From Hyphomicrobiales bacterium (lineage in GTDB: Bacteria > Pseudomonadota > Alphaproteobacteria > Rhizobiales > Beijerinckiaceae), in assembly GCA_947447895.1 (NCBI GenBank), contig CANFLM010000009.1, forward strand, positions 1-56,408: a DNA stretch of 56,408 nt. Direction: 5' to 3'. Within the stretch, counting starts at the first letter, position 1, and each line of letters starts with the position of its first letter. Of this stretch, positions 48,951-56,408 are shown piece by piece. A program made the translations under genes and the position numbers. The notes beneath the pieces were generated by a model, which made no database searches, had not been told where the DNA came from, and saw only the letters and a list, made by a program, of their open reading frames with translations.

Positions 48951-49517
48951 ATGCAGCTGTTTGTCGGCCTGGGCAATCCCGGCTCCCAATATGCGGGCAA
49001 CCGCCACAATATCGGGTTTATGGCGATGGAGCAGCTGGCGCGCCAGTTCCGCGCGCCGCCATGGAAAAAGAAGTTTTCCGGCCTCGCCACCGAAGTCACC
49101 CTCGGCACCGGCCGTGCCGTGCTGCTCAAGCCCGAAACCTTCATGAATCTGTCCGGACAGGCGGTCAATGATGCAATCCGGTTCTTCAAGATCGGCCTGA
49201 ATGATGTTGTGGTCTTCCATGACGAGCTGGATCTCGACCCCGGTGTCGTGCGCGTCAAAACCGGTGGCGGCAATGCGGGGCATAACGGATTGCGGTCGAT
49301 CAGCGGCATCTGTGGCAATGACTATCGCCGCGTCAGGATCGGCATCGGTCATCCGGGCGACAAATCGCTGGTGCATGGCTGGGTGCTGAGCAATTTTGCC
49401 AAGGACGAATATCAGGGCGTCGAAGACCTGTGCTGCGCGCTGGCCGAGAATGCGCCGCTGTTGATCGACAAGGCGGACACGGACTATCAAAGCAGGGTCA
49501 ATGCCGCGATGGACTGA
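48951..49517 (+). CDS. pth: Peptidyl-tRNA hydrolase
   Basis: Releases tRNA from stalled peptidyl-tRNA. 188 residues. The N-terminal FVGLGNPGSQYAGNRHNIGF (catalytic His20), KPETFMNLSGQAV, VVVFHDELDLDPGVVRVKTGGG with the catalytic Asp, and GHNGLRSI are diagnostic. It lies between rplY and ychF, the standard alphaproteobacterial order rplY-pth-ychF. Confidence 0.97.
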   Translation: MQLFVGLGNPGSQYAGNRHNIGFMAMEQLARQFRAPPWKKKFSGLATEVTLGTGRAVLLKPETFMNLSGQAVNDAIRFFKIGLNDVVVFHDELDLDPGVVRVKTGGGNAGHNGLRSISGICGNDYRRVRIGIGHPGDKSLVHGWVLSNFAKDEYQGVEDLCCALAENAPLLIDKADTDYQSRVNAAMD

Positions 49518-49532
49518 TCGGCCCCACCGCAT

Positions 49533-49564
49533 GGCCCAAGCAAAACTTGGCCCAAGCAAAACTT
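49533..49564. repeat. Tandem duplication of a 16-bp unit
   Basis: GGCCCAAGCAAAACTT is repeated twice exactly (49533-49548 and 49549-49564), in the pth/ychF gap. Confidence 0.85.
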
Positions 49565-49565
49565 G

Positions 49566-49592
49566 CCTTTTGCGGCAATCGACAGCAAAAGG
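49566..49592. repeat. Inverted repeat before ychF
   Basis: CCTTTTGC (49566-49573) pairs with GCAAAAGG (49585-49592) around 11 bases, 50 bp before the ychF start. It is without a T-run and lies just after the tandem repeat. Confidence 0.45.
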
Positions 49593-49642
49593 TCACTTCA
49601 ACTGGATAGACAGTTCCAACAAACGATAAAGGCGAGCGTCTC

Positions 49643-50740
49643 ATGGGATTCAAATGCGGTATTGTCGGCCTGCCCAATGTTGGCAAGTCCACCCTGTTCA
49701 ACGCGCTGACCCAGACAGCGGCCGCACAGGCGGCCAATTACCCGTTCTGTACCATCGAGCCGAATGTCGGCGATGTGGCGGTTCCTGACCCGCGTCTGGA
49801 CCAGCTGGTGGCCATTGCCGGTTCCAAGGAGATCATCCCGACCCGCATCACCTTTGTCGACATTGCCGGGATCGTGCGCGGTGCTTCCAAGGGCGAAGGC
49901 CTGGGCAACCAGTTTCTGGCCAATATCCGCGAGGTCGATGCCATCGCCCATGTGGTGCGCTGCTTCGAGGACGGGGACATTACCCATGTCGAAGGCAAGA
50001 TTGATCCGCTCGCCGACATCGAGACCATCGAAACCGAATTGATGCTGGCTGACCTCGACAGTCTCGAGAAACGCGTCAACGCGCTCGAAAAGAAAGCCAA
50101 GACCGGCGACAAGGAAGCCAAGGAGCAGCTCGATCTGGTCCAGCGTTGCCTGTCCCTGCTGCATGAGGGCAAGCCGGCCCGTCTGGTCGAACGTAAGACC
50201 GAGGAGGAGCGCGCCTTCGGGATGCTGAACCTGCTGACCTCCAAGCCCGTGCTCTATGTCTGCAATGTCGAGGAGGCCTCGGCCCATGACGGCAACGGCT
50301 TCTCGGCCCGCGTCATGGAGCATGCCAAAAAGGAAGGCGCCCGCGCCGTGGTGGTGTCCGCCCAGATCGAGAGCGAGATCGCGATCATGGCCATCGACGA
50401 CCAGAAAGACTATCTCGATGCCGTCGGCCTCGACGAACCGGGCCTGAACCGCGTGATCCGTGCGGGCTATGAATTGCTGGATCTGGTCACCTATTTCACC
50501 GTCGGGCCGAAAGAAGCCCGCGCCTGGACCATCATCAAAGGCACCAAAGCCCCCGCCGCAGCCGGCGTGATCCATACCGACTTCGAAAAGGGCTTTATCC
50601 GGTCCGAAACCATCTCCTATGCCGATTATGTCGCCCACAAAGGCGAAGCAGGCGCGCGCGAAGCCGGAAAATTCCGGCTGGAAGGAAAAGAATATGTTGT
50701 TGCCGACGGGGATGTGCTTCACTTCCGTTTCAACAACTGA
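49643..50740 (+). CDS. ychF: Ribosome-associated GTPase/ATPase YchF (Obg family)
   Basis: 365 residues. G1 GIVGLPNVGKSTLFNALTQ, G3 FVDIAGIVRGASKGEGLGNQFL, NVEE in place of the guanine-selective NKxD (typical of YchF and OLA1, which prefer ATP), a helical domain with LEKRVNALEKKAKTGD, and the C-terminal TGS domain (EARAWTIIKGTKAPAAAGVIHTDFEKGFI split here; ends in VADGDVLHFRFNN). The length is normal. It is followed by the MaoC pair after 21 bp. Confidence 0.97.
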   Translation: MGFKCGIVGLPNVGKSTLFNALTQTAAAQAANYPFCTIEPNVGDVAVPDPRLDQLVAIAGSKEIIPTRITFVDIAGIVRGASKGEGLGNQFLANIREVDAIAHVVRCFEDGDITHVEGKIDPLADIETIETELMLADLDSLEKRVNALEKKAKTGDKEAKEQLDLVQRCLSLLHEGKPARLVERKTEEERAFGMLNLLTSKPVLYVCNVEEASAHDGNGFSARVMEHAKKEGARAVVVSAQIESEIAIMAIDDQKDYLDAVGLDEPGLNRVIRAGYELLDLVTYFTVGPKEARAWTIIKGTKAPAAAGVIHTDFEKGFIRSETISYADYVAHKGEAGAREAGKFRLEGKEYVVADGDVLHFRFNN

Positions 50741-50761
50741 TCCCGACAGGAGCAGCAGAGC

Positions 50762-51223
50762 ATGCCGCGTCTGACCTTTGAGGATTTCAAGCCCGGAACA
50801 GCCATGACCTATGGCCGTTACGCCGTAACCCTTGACGAAATCCGCGCCTATGCCTCCGAATACGATCCCCAGCCCATGCATCTGGATGCCGAGGCGGCAC
50901 AAAGAAGCCTGCTGGGTGGCCTTGCCGCCTCCGGCTGGCACAGCTGCTGCATGATGATGCGGATGCTGACTGACGGCTTCCTGACGAACACCTCGTGCAT
51001 GGGAGCGCCCGGGGTGGACGAGGTGCGCTGGCTCAAGCCGGTTTTTCCCGGCGATGTCCTGTCGATGCGCCACACGGTCATCTCGGTGCGCGCCTCCCAA
51101 TCCAAACCCGATCGCGGCTTTGTGTCGTTCCATTTCGAAATGCTCAACCAGAACGGCGATGTTGTGCTGGACCAGCGCAATGCCATCATGTTCGCCCTCA
51201 AAGACAAGGGGGCCGAAGCATGA
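50762..51223 (+). CDS. MaoC-fold dehydratase, first of a coupled pair
   Basis: 153-residue hot-dog fold protein of the R-specific enoyl-CoA hydratase (MaoC) family. The catalytic loop YASEYDPQPMHLD (residues about 31-43, Asp and His) is intact, followed by GLAASGWHSCCMMMRM and EVRWLKPVFPGDVLSM. The substrate is probably an acyl-CoA, but it is unknown. It overlaps the second copy by ATGA, so the two are translationally coupled and may form a heterodimer. They follow ychF. Confidence 0.88.
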   Translation: MPRLTFEDFKPGTAMTYGRYAVTLDEIRAYASEYDPQPMHLDAEAAQRSLLGGLAASGWHSCCMMMRMLTDGFLTNTSCMGAPGVDEVRWLKPVFPGDVLSMRHTVISVRASQSKPDRGFVSFHFEMLNQNGDVVLDQRNAIMFALKDKGAEA

Positions 51224-51696
51224 GCGTCTATTTCGAGGAGATCGAGGTCGGCACCGAGGAGTTGTACGGCTCCTTCACCTTCACCGAAGAGCATATCATC
51301 CGCTTTGCGACCGCATTTGATCCGCAGGCATTCCATCTCGACCACGCCGCCGCCGAGGCCTCGCATTTCGGTGCGCTGTGCGCCTCTGGCTGGCACACGG
51401 CCTCGATCTGGATGAAGCTCTATGTGCAACATCACCAGAAGCTGCAAATAGCGGCCCGCCAGCGTGGCGAAACCCCTGCGGAACTCGGCCCGGGCCTGGG
51501 CTTCAAGAACCTCAAATGGATCAAACCGGTCTATGTCGGCGACCGCTTGAGTTACGGCTCGAAAATCACCGCCAAACGCATCTCCGAGCATCGCCCGCGC
51601 TGGGGCGTGGTGACGTGCGACAATTGGGCTGTGAACCAGAACGGCATCACGGTTTTCGAATTTTCAGCGACCGTGATGCGCGAAAGACGGCCATAA
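51220..51696 (+). CDS. MaoC-fold dehydratase, second of a coupled pair
   Basis: 158 residues from ATG 51220, overlapping the first copy's stop. The same layout: FATAFDPQAFHLDHAAA with the catalytic Asp and His, GALCASGWHTASIWMKL, a loop QRGETPAELGPGLG, and LKWIKPVYVGDRLSY. It differs from the first copy enough to be an old duplication. Acyl-CoA hydration or dehydration is a family-level guess. A terminator follows. Confidence 0.88.
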   Translation: MSVYFEEIEVGTEELYGSFTFTEEHIIRFATAFDPQAFHLDHAAAEASHFGALCASGWHTASIWMKLYVQHHQKLQIAARQRGETPAELGPGLGFKNLKWIKPVYVGDRLSYGSKITAKRISEHRPRWGVVTCDNWAVNQNGITVFEFSATVMRERRP

Positions 51697-51712
51697 GCCT
51701 GCCAGAAGAGCC

Positions 51713-51744
51713 CATAAAAAAAACGGCCCCTTGCGGGGCCGTTT
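51713..51744 (-). terminator. Bidirectional rho-independent terminator
   Basis: 10-bp stem AAACGGCCCC / GGGGCCGTTT (51721-51744) with a TTGC loop. The A-run upstream (51716-51723) is a T-run for the minus-strand SDR gene, and TTTCTGTCTTTT serves the plus-strand MaoC pair. Confidence 0.88.
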
Positions 51745-51768
51745 CTGTCTTTTGAAAGCCTGTAGGCC

Positions 51769-52533
51769 TTAAGGCATCAACTGGCCGCCATTGACTTCCA
51801 TCACCTGGCCGATCATGTAGCCCGACAGCTTGTCGGAGGCGAGGAACAGGAATGCGCCGACGCATTCATGCGCTTCAGCCAGATAGCCCATCGGCACGGT
51901 TGCCCGCATGGCTTCCATCTGCTGGGCATTGGAATAACGCTCATGGAACGGGGTGGTGATCACGCCGGGGGCCACGGCATTGACGCGGATCTTGTCGGCC
52001 CACAATTCCTTGGACATGCCGCGGGTCCATGTCGAGACAAAGCCCTTCGAGGCGGCGTAAAGCACCGCGCCACCGCCGCCGCCATTGCGGGCAGCAATCG
52101 AGGTGGTGTTGATGATATTGCCGCCGCCCTGCTTGCGCATGATCGGAGCGACTTCACGGGTGAAGGCCATCACGGACCAGGCGTTCAGATCCATCACCTT
52201 GTCATATTGCTCGTCGGTCAATTCAGCCAAAGGCTTGCGGCCCAGCATGCCACCGGCATTGTTGATCAACACATCGATCCGGCCAAAAGCCTTGACGGTG
52301 GCATCGACAATCTTTTTGGGCTGGCTGCGGTCGATCACATCGCCTTTGACCATCTGTGCGACGCCGCCTTTGGCGGTAATGGCATCGACAACCGCTTTGG
52401 CGTCGGCTTCGCTGGCATTGTAATGCACCATGACCTTTGCGCCATTGGCTGCAAATTCCTTGGCGACTTCGGCCCCGATCCCGGTCGAACCACCGGTCAC
52501 CAGCACAACTTTGCCCTTCAGATCTTCAATCAT
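51769..52533 (-). CDS. Short-chain dehydrogenase/reductase, 3-oxoacyl-reductase-like
   Basis: 254 residues. Cofactor motif TGGSTGIGAEVAKEF, NNAGG, the Ser in NTTSIAARNGGGG, the catalytic pair YAASKGF (Tyr-x3-Lys) and VNAVAPGVITTPF are classical SDR features. The C-terminus SGYMIGQVMEVNGGQLMP is typical of this family, with many substrates possible. It lies 94 bp after apt and ends at the shared terminator. Confidence 0.92.
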   Translation of the reverse strand: MIEDLKGKVVLVTGGSTGIGAEVAKEFAANGAKVMVHYNASEADAKAVVDAITAKGGVAQMVKGDVIDRSQPKKIVDATVKAFGRIDVLINNAGGMLGRKPLAELTDEQYDKVMDLNAWSVMAFTREVAPIMRKQGGGNIINTTSIAARNGGGGGAVLYAASKGFVSTWTRGMSKELWADKIRVNAVAPGVITTPFHERYSNAQQMEAMRATVPMGYLAEAHECVGAFLFLASDKLSGYMIGQVMEVNGGQLMP

Positions 52534-52627
52534 ATCGTCTCTCCCTGGGTTATCGGCTTGATTGCCAAAATCTTATCGGATCAGACTTTAGAATGAAAAC
52601 AGCCGACTGACACCACCCAAAAAAGCA

Positions 52628-53173
52628 TCAGTGCCCCTCGAAAGCCATGAGGCTCAACACAGGCACTCCCAGAGCCCGCACTTTGGCCGCACCACCCAGA
52701 TCAGGCAGGTCGATGACAAACACCGCAACCACCACTTCGGCTCCGAGCCGTTGCAGCAACTGAACTGCGGCCGTGGCCGTACCGCCAGTGGCAATCAGAT
52801 CATCCACCAGGATCACCCGTTCGCCCTGCACCAGCGCATCCTCGTGGATTTCCATCTCGTCGATGCCGTATTCGAGCGAATAGGCAATCGAGACCGTGGC
52901 ATGCGGCAATTTGCCTTTCTTGCGGATCGGGATGAAGCCTGCGGAGAGCTGGTGCGCGACGGCCCCGCCCAGAATGAACCCGCGCGCCTCCATACCGGCG
53001 ACCTTGTCGATCTTGGTGCCGGAAAACGGCTGCACCAGTTCGTCGACCGCACGTCTGAACGCGCGGGGATCACCCAGCAAGGTGGTGATATCGCGGAACA
53101 TGATGCCGGGCTTGGGATAATCCCTGATCGTGCGCACGGAATCGGACAAAGGAGGATTGCGGTCAGCGTTCAT
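52628..53173 (-). CDS. apt: Adenine phosphoribosyltransferase
   Basis: Converts adenine plus PRPP to AMP. 181 residues from ATG 53173, with AAGG just before it; an in-frame GTG at 53185 would overlap that site. Domain features: [48 protein letters not shown] and the PRPP loop [20 protein letters not shown]. mtnP starts 49 bp upstream, so the two form an operon for salvaging adenine from methylthioadenosine. Confidence 0.96.
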   Translation of the reverse strand: MNADRNPPLSDSVRTIRDYPKPGIMFRDITTLLGDPRAFRRAVDELVQPFSGTKIDKVAGMEARGFILGGAVAHQLSAGFIPIRKKGKLPHATVSIAYSLEYGIDEMEIHEDALVQGERVILVDDLIATGGTATAAVQLLQRLGAEVVVAVFVIDLPDLGGAAKVRALGVPVLSLMAFEGH

Positions 53174-53222
53174 GATGGCCTTCACGGTTGGCGGGACACA
53201 AGATCATTGCAGTTCGAAAATC

Positions 53223-54098
53223 CTAAAGCACACGCCCTGCCACGGCATCGAGCTTGGCCAGCACAGCCGGATCACGCGTCGCGGGGGCGGTCATGATGGC
53301 ATGATCGAGCGCGTGATGGCTGCCGACCGGACAGGCCTCGCGCTGGCGCGGAAAATCCAGGGCCAGACGCCCGACAATCTTGCGGGCCTTGTCGATATTG
53401 CCCTTCATCACCGACAGCACGGAGGCGACATCGACAGCGTCATGGTCGGGGTGCCAGCAATCGAAATCGGTCACCAGAGCCAGAATGGCATAGGTCATCT
53501 CGGCCTCGCGGGCCAGTTTGGCCTCGGGCATCGCCGTCATGCCGATCACGTCGAAGCCCTGCGCGCGATAGAGCAGCGATTCCGCGCGGGTGGAAAATTG
53601 CGGCCCCTCGATGCAGACATAGGTTCCACCGGCATGCACCGGCACCTGCTCGGCCTCGGCTGCCGCTTGCAGGCGGGCCGACAGAGCGGGGCCGACCGGA
53701 TGCGCCAGCGAGACATGGGCGACACAGCCCGACCCGAAAAACGAACTCTCGCGCCGCCGCGTCAGATCGACGAACTGGTCAACCAGCACAACCATGCCGG
53801 GCGGCAGATCCTCGCGGAAGGAACCGCACGCCGACAGCGACACCAGATCGGTCACCCCTGCCCGCTTCAGCACATCGATATTGGCGCGGTAGTTGATCTG
53901 GGAGGGTGACAGACGGTGCCCCTCGCCATGGCGGGGCAGGAACACGATCTCTGTCCCGCCGATCCGGCCGCGATGCAGCACGCTGGACGGCTCGCCCCAC
54001 GGCGAACCAACCGCTTCCGTGCGCTTGTCCAGAAGGCCGGGCAGATCATAGATGCCGCTGCCCCCGATAATCCCCAAAACCGCATTACCCGATGCCAT
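53223..54098 (-). CDS. mtnP: S-methyl-5'-thioadenosine phosphorylase
   Basis: Releases adenine and methylthioribose 1-phosphate from methylthioadenosine. 291 residues. GIIGGSGIYDLPGL, FLPRHGEGHRLSPSQINYRANI, YVCIEGPQFSTRAESLLYR and the MTAP-type VIGMTAMPEAKLAREAEMTYA are seen. A GGAGGGG-like site lies upstream. The following apt salvages the adenine. It lies 105 bp after petC, across a terminator. Confidence 0.94.
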   Translation of the reverse strand: MASGNAVLGIIGGSGIYDLPGLLDKRTEAVGSPWGEPSSVLHRGRIGGTEIVFLPRHGEGHRLSPSQINYRANIDVLKRAGVTDLVSLSACGSFREDLPPGMVVLVDQFVDLTRRRESSFFGSGCVAHVSLAHPVGPALSARLQAAAEAEQVPVHAGGTYVCIEGPQFSTRAESLLYRAQGFDVIGMTAMPEAKLAREAEMTYAILALVTDFDCWHPDHDAVDVASVLSVMKGNIDKARKIVGRLALDFPRQREACPVGSHHALDHAIMTAPATRDPAVLAKLDAVAGRVL

Positions 54099-54146
54099 TG
54101 CGTCCCCTCCATCCGTTGCCGGATCAAATCCATAAAAAAGACAAAA

Positions 54147-54177
54147 TATAAAAAAAGGCTCCCGTCAGGGAGCCTTT
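54147..54177 (-). terminator. Rho-independent terminator of petC
   Basis: 10-bp stem AAAGGCTCCC / GGGAGCCTTT (54154-54177) with loop GTCA; the A-run at 54150-54156 is a T-run on the minus strand. It lies 27 bp after the petC stop, ahead of mtnP. Confidence 0.92.
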
Positions 54178-54203
54178 GATTTCAACCGAACACCGATACA
54201 AGA

Positions 54204-55073
54204 TCAAGCGTGGGCGTGATGATCTTCGATACGGGCCCAGATCTTTTTCTTGGTGAAATAGAGCAGGCCAGCCAGCACGATCAGGAAGGCGATGGCTTTG
54301 AAACCAGTTTCCTTGCGCTTTTCGAGATGGGGCTCGGCCGCCCACATCAGGAAGGCCGAAACATCCTTGCTGTATTGCGCAACTGTTTCAGGAGCCTGCG
54401 GACGACCATCCGCACCCTTCACATATTCGACCTGGCCATCATTCAACGGCTTGGGCATCGCAATAATATTTCCGGGGAAATAGGTATTGTAATATTTGCC
54501 GGCTGGAACTTGCACGCCGTGCGTATCGTCACTGTAGCCATCCAACAGGGCTGCGATGTAATCCACACCATGTTCCTGATACTGGGTGAACATGTCGACG
54601 AGGAACCATGGGAAGTCACGCGGATAGGTGCGTGCCTTGGCGATCACAGAGAAATCGGGAGGCAGTGCGCCGCCATTGGCCGCAGCAGCAGCCTGCTTGT
54701 TGGGGAATGGCGAAGGCCAGCGGTCGGCCGGACGGCCTTCACGCTCGAACATGTCACCCGCATCATTCGGGCCGTCCTTGATCTTGAAGGTGGCAGCAAG
54801 CGCCTTCACCTGCCCCTGCGAGAAGCCCGGACCGCCGGCTTCACCGAGATTGCGGAAAGCAAGCAGGTTGATCGAATGGCAGTTTGCGCAGACTTCCTTG
54901 TAGACTTTGAAACCGCGCTGCAACTGGGTCTTGTCGAATTTGCCGAAGGGTCCGGCAAAGGACCATTCGTTGCGCGGTGGTGTCGCCAGTTCATGCGCGT
55001 GTTGCGCCTGAGCGACCCCACCCAAAAAGCCTGACACAAGTGCGGCAGCAGCAATGAGCTTGAAGGTTTTCAT
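54204..55073 (-). CDS. petC: Cytochrome c1 of the bc1 complex
   Basis: Electron-accepting subunit of complex III, carrying haem c to the soluble cytochrome. 289 residues from ATG 55073, with GGGGA 7 bases upstream. Signal peptide MKTFKLIAAAALVSGFLGG to AQAQ. The haem site CANCH is at 62-66; downstream are PNDAGDMFEREGRPADRWPSPFPNKQAA (in pieces), PDFSVIAKARTYP and the axial Met in NIIAMPKPL. A C-terminal anchor GFKAIAFLIVLAGLLYF ends the protein. It lies 25 bp after petB and is not fused to it, unlike in some alphaproteobacteria. Confidence 0.96.
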   Translation of the reverse strand: MKTFKLIAAAALVSGFLGGVAQAQHAHELATPPRNEWSFAGPFGKFDKTQLQRGFKVYKEVCANCHSINLLAFRNLGEAGGPGFSQGQVKALAATFKIKDGPNDAGDMFEREGRPADRWPSPFPNKQAAAAANGGALPPDFSVIAKARTYPRDFPWFLVDMFTQYQEHGVDYIAALLDGYSDDTHGVQVPAGKYYNTYFPGNIIAMPKPLNDGQVEYVKGADGRPQAPETVAQYSKDVSAFLMWAAEPHLEKRKETGFKAIAFLIVLAGLLYFTKKKIWARIEDHHAHA

Positions 55074-55098
55074 AACCATGTCCCCGATCTGTTGCCCG

Positions 55099-56376
55099 TC
55101 AGCCTTTGGTATTGGGTGAAGCAGCCACTGATCCCGCCATAGCGGAAGCCGAGCCTGAAGTCCCCAAAACCGCTTCGGCAATCGATGCCGGAAGAGGCCG
55201 TGTCCGTTCGAACTTGCCCAGCAGCGGCAAGATCACGATGAAATAGGCGAAGTAATAGAGCGTGCAAAGACGCGAAGCATGGACATACAGGCCTTCGGGT
55301 GGCTTGCCTCCGAGCCAACCGAGCACGATCGCATTGGCGATAAACACCCAGAAGAACACCTGGAAGGCCGGACGGTAGCTACCCGAGCGAACCTTCGAGC
55401 TGTCGAGCCATGGCAGGAACACGAGGATCGCGATCGAACCGAACATGGCCAGAACCCCAAGCAATTTATCGGGAACAGCGCGCAGGATGGCGTAGAATGG
55501 CAGGAAGTACCATTCAGGCACAATGTGCGATGGCGTTACAGCCGCATTGGCCTCGATATAGTTGTCGGCATGGCCAAGATAGTTCGGGATGTAGAAGGCG
55601 AACCAGCAGAAGAAAATCACGAAGCAGACGACAGCAAACGCATCCTTGACCGTAAAGTAGGGATGGAATGGCAAGGTGTCCTTGTCAGTCTTCTTCTCGA
55701 TGCCGGCCGGATTGTTGGAACCGGGGACATGCAGCGCCCACACATGCAGCACCACAACTCCGGCAATCATGAAGGGCAGCAGGTAATGCAGGGAGAAGAA
55801 CCGGTTCAGGGTCGGGTTTCCGACCGAGAAACCACCCCAGAGATAGGTCACGATGGTTTCACCGACGCCTGGCAGAGCCGAGAACAGATTGGTGATCACG
55901 GTCGCACCCCAGAAGCTCATCTGGCCCCATGGCAGCACATAGCCCATGAAGGCGGTGGCCATCATCAACAGGAAGATGATCACGCCCAAAATCCACAGCA
56001 CCTCACGCGGCTCCTTGTAGGAACCGTAATAGAGGCCGCGGGCGATATGCACATAAACAGCCACAAAGAACATCGATGCGCCATTGGCATGCAGATAACG
56101 CAGCATCCAGCCGTAATTCACATCACGCATGATGTGTTCGACCGAGTTGAAGGCCAGATCGACATTGGCCACATAATGCATGGCCAGCACGACACCGGTC
56201 AGAATCTGCGAGACCAGCATGAAGGCAAGAATGCCGCCGAAGGTCCAGTAATAGTTCAGGTTCCGCGGGTTCGGGAACACCACGAAAGATGAATGGATGA
56301 GGCCCATGATCGGCAGCCGGCTTTCGAACCAGCGCCCTATGGCACTCTTTGGAACGTAGGTTGAATGTCCGCTCAT
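55099..56376 (-). CDS. petB: Cytochrome b of the bc1 complex
   Basis: Membrane-embedded quinol-oxidising subunit of complex III. 425 residues with eight or so transmembrane helices. The haem ligands His96, His110, His197 and His211 are present in the expected helices, and the Qo-site PEWY motif is at 287-290. The C-terminal tail after the last helix is Ala/Ser/Gly-rich and probably disordered. The Rieske gene petA would normally lie just upstream, to the right of the window; only 32 bp of that side are visible here. Confidence 0.97.
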   Translation of the reverse strand: MSGHSTYVPKSAIGRWFESRLPIMGLIHSSFVVFPNPRNLNYYWTFGGILAFMLVSQILTGVVLAMHYVANVDLAFNSVEHIMRDVNYGWMLRYLHANGASMFFVAVYVHIARGLYYGSYKEPREVLWILGVIIFLLMMATAFMGYVLPWGQMSFWGATVITNLFSALPGVGETIVTYLWGGFSVGNPTLNRFFSLHYLLPFMIAGVVVLHVWALHVPGSNNPAGIEKKTDKDTLPFHPYFTVKDAFAVVCFVIFFCWFAFYIPNYLGHADNYIEANAAVTPSHIVPEWYFLPFYAILRAVPDKLLGVLAMFGSIAILVFLPWLDSSKVRSGSYRPAFQVFFWVFIANAIVLGWLGGKPPEGLYVHASRLCTLYYFAYFIVILPLLGKFERTRPLPASIAEAVLGTSGSASAMAGSVAASPNTKG

Positions 56377-56408
56377 GGTGTCAATCCGTCACTCTGGGGC
56401 AAACGATA

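Overview
The window is a compact, high-GC stretch of chromosome from an alphaproteobacterium. The evidence is gene content and order: yqeY-dnaG-rpoD diverging from carA, carB followed by greA, trxB beside Lrp and LysR regulators, uvrC-pgsA-moaD-moaE, rpmH-rnpA-yidC-engB, rplY-pth-ychF, unfused petB and petC, a DnaG without zinc-finger cysteines and a UvrB with a long N-terminal extension. Two small Omp25/Omp31-like beta-barrel proteins fit Hyphomicrobiales or a related order, but I cannot place it below class. Nearly every gene is a conserved housekeeping gene with uniform codon use. I see no prophage, transposase, integrase, CRISPR array, toxin-antitoxin or defence locus, and no tRNA or rRNA gene.

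Layout. 1-4.6 kb (minus): rpoD (cut by the window start), dnaG, yqeY. 4.8-12.1 kb: carA and carB, separated by a small c-type cytochrome, a SAM-dependent methyltransferase and an opposite-strand GtrA-like membrane protein; then greA. 12.2-15.7 kb: an Lrp regulator (minus), an ELM1/DUF1022 protein, trxB and a LysR regulator. 15.7-16.0 kb: an ORF-free stretch ending in a strong terminator, my best candidate for an unannotated small RNA. 16-22.8 kb: aspartate aminotransferase (minus), a GT87-type membrane glycosyltransferase with a convergent overlapping SemiSWEET gene, uvrB, and branched-chain aminotransferase (minus). 23-25.7 kb: MarR regulator, OmpR-type response regulator and histidine kinase, resembling petP/petR. 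25.7-28.7 kb (minus): CsaA-like protein, TetR regulator, proC, YbjN-like protein, UbiK-like protein. 28.9-31.6 kb: the coupled lgt-midA-pgeF operon. 31.6-38.5 kb: SDR, two outer-membrane barrels, GST, cold-shock protein, rlmJ, extensin-like lipoprotein, Tim44-like protein. 38.5-42 kb (minus): moaE, moaD, pgsA, uvrC. 42.2-51.7 kb (plus): lipoprotein, prs, rpmH, rnpA, yidC, engB, DUF423-like protein, rplY, pth, ychF and a coupled pair of MaoC-fold proteins. 51.8-56.4 kb (minus): SDR, apt, mtnP, petC, petB.

Functional links. carAB supply carbamoyl phosphate. mtnP releases adenine from methylthioadenosine and the adjacent apt turns it into AMP using PRPP, which prs makes. lgt, yidC and pgsA serve membrane biogenesis. 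uvrB and uvrC belong to nucleotide excision repair. moaD and moaE form molybdopterin synthase. petB and petC are the cytochrome b and c1 subunits of the bc1 complex, and the MarR/response-regulator pair 30 kb away resembles the regulators that control bc1 in Rhodobacter. The less ordinary items are mostly small: the RNA candidate at 15.8-15.95 kb, a REP-like palindrome at 42.75 kb, a regulator-type palindrome before the MarR gene, hairpins in the rpmH and outer-membrane gene leaders, short tandem repeats, and the three genes lodged between carA and carB. I found no convincing new multi-gene system.
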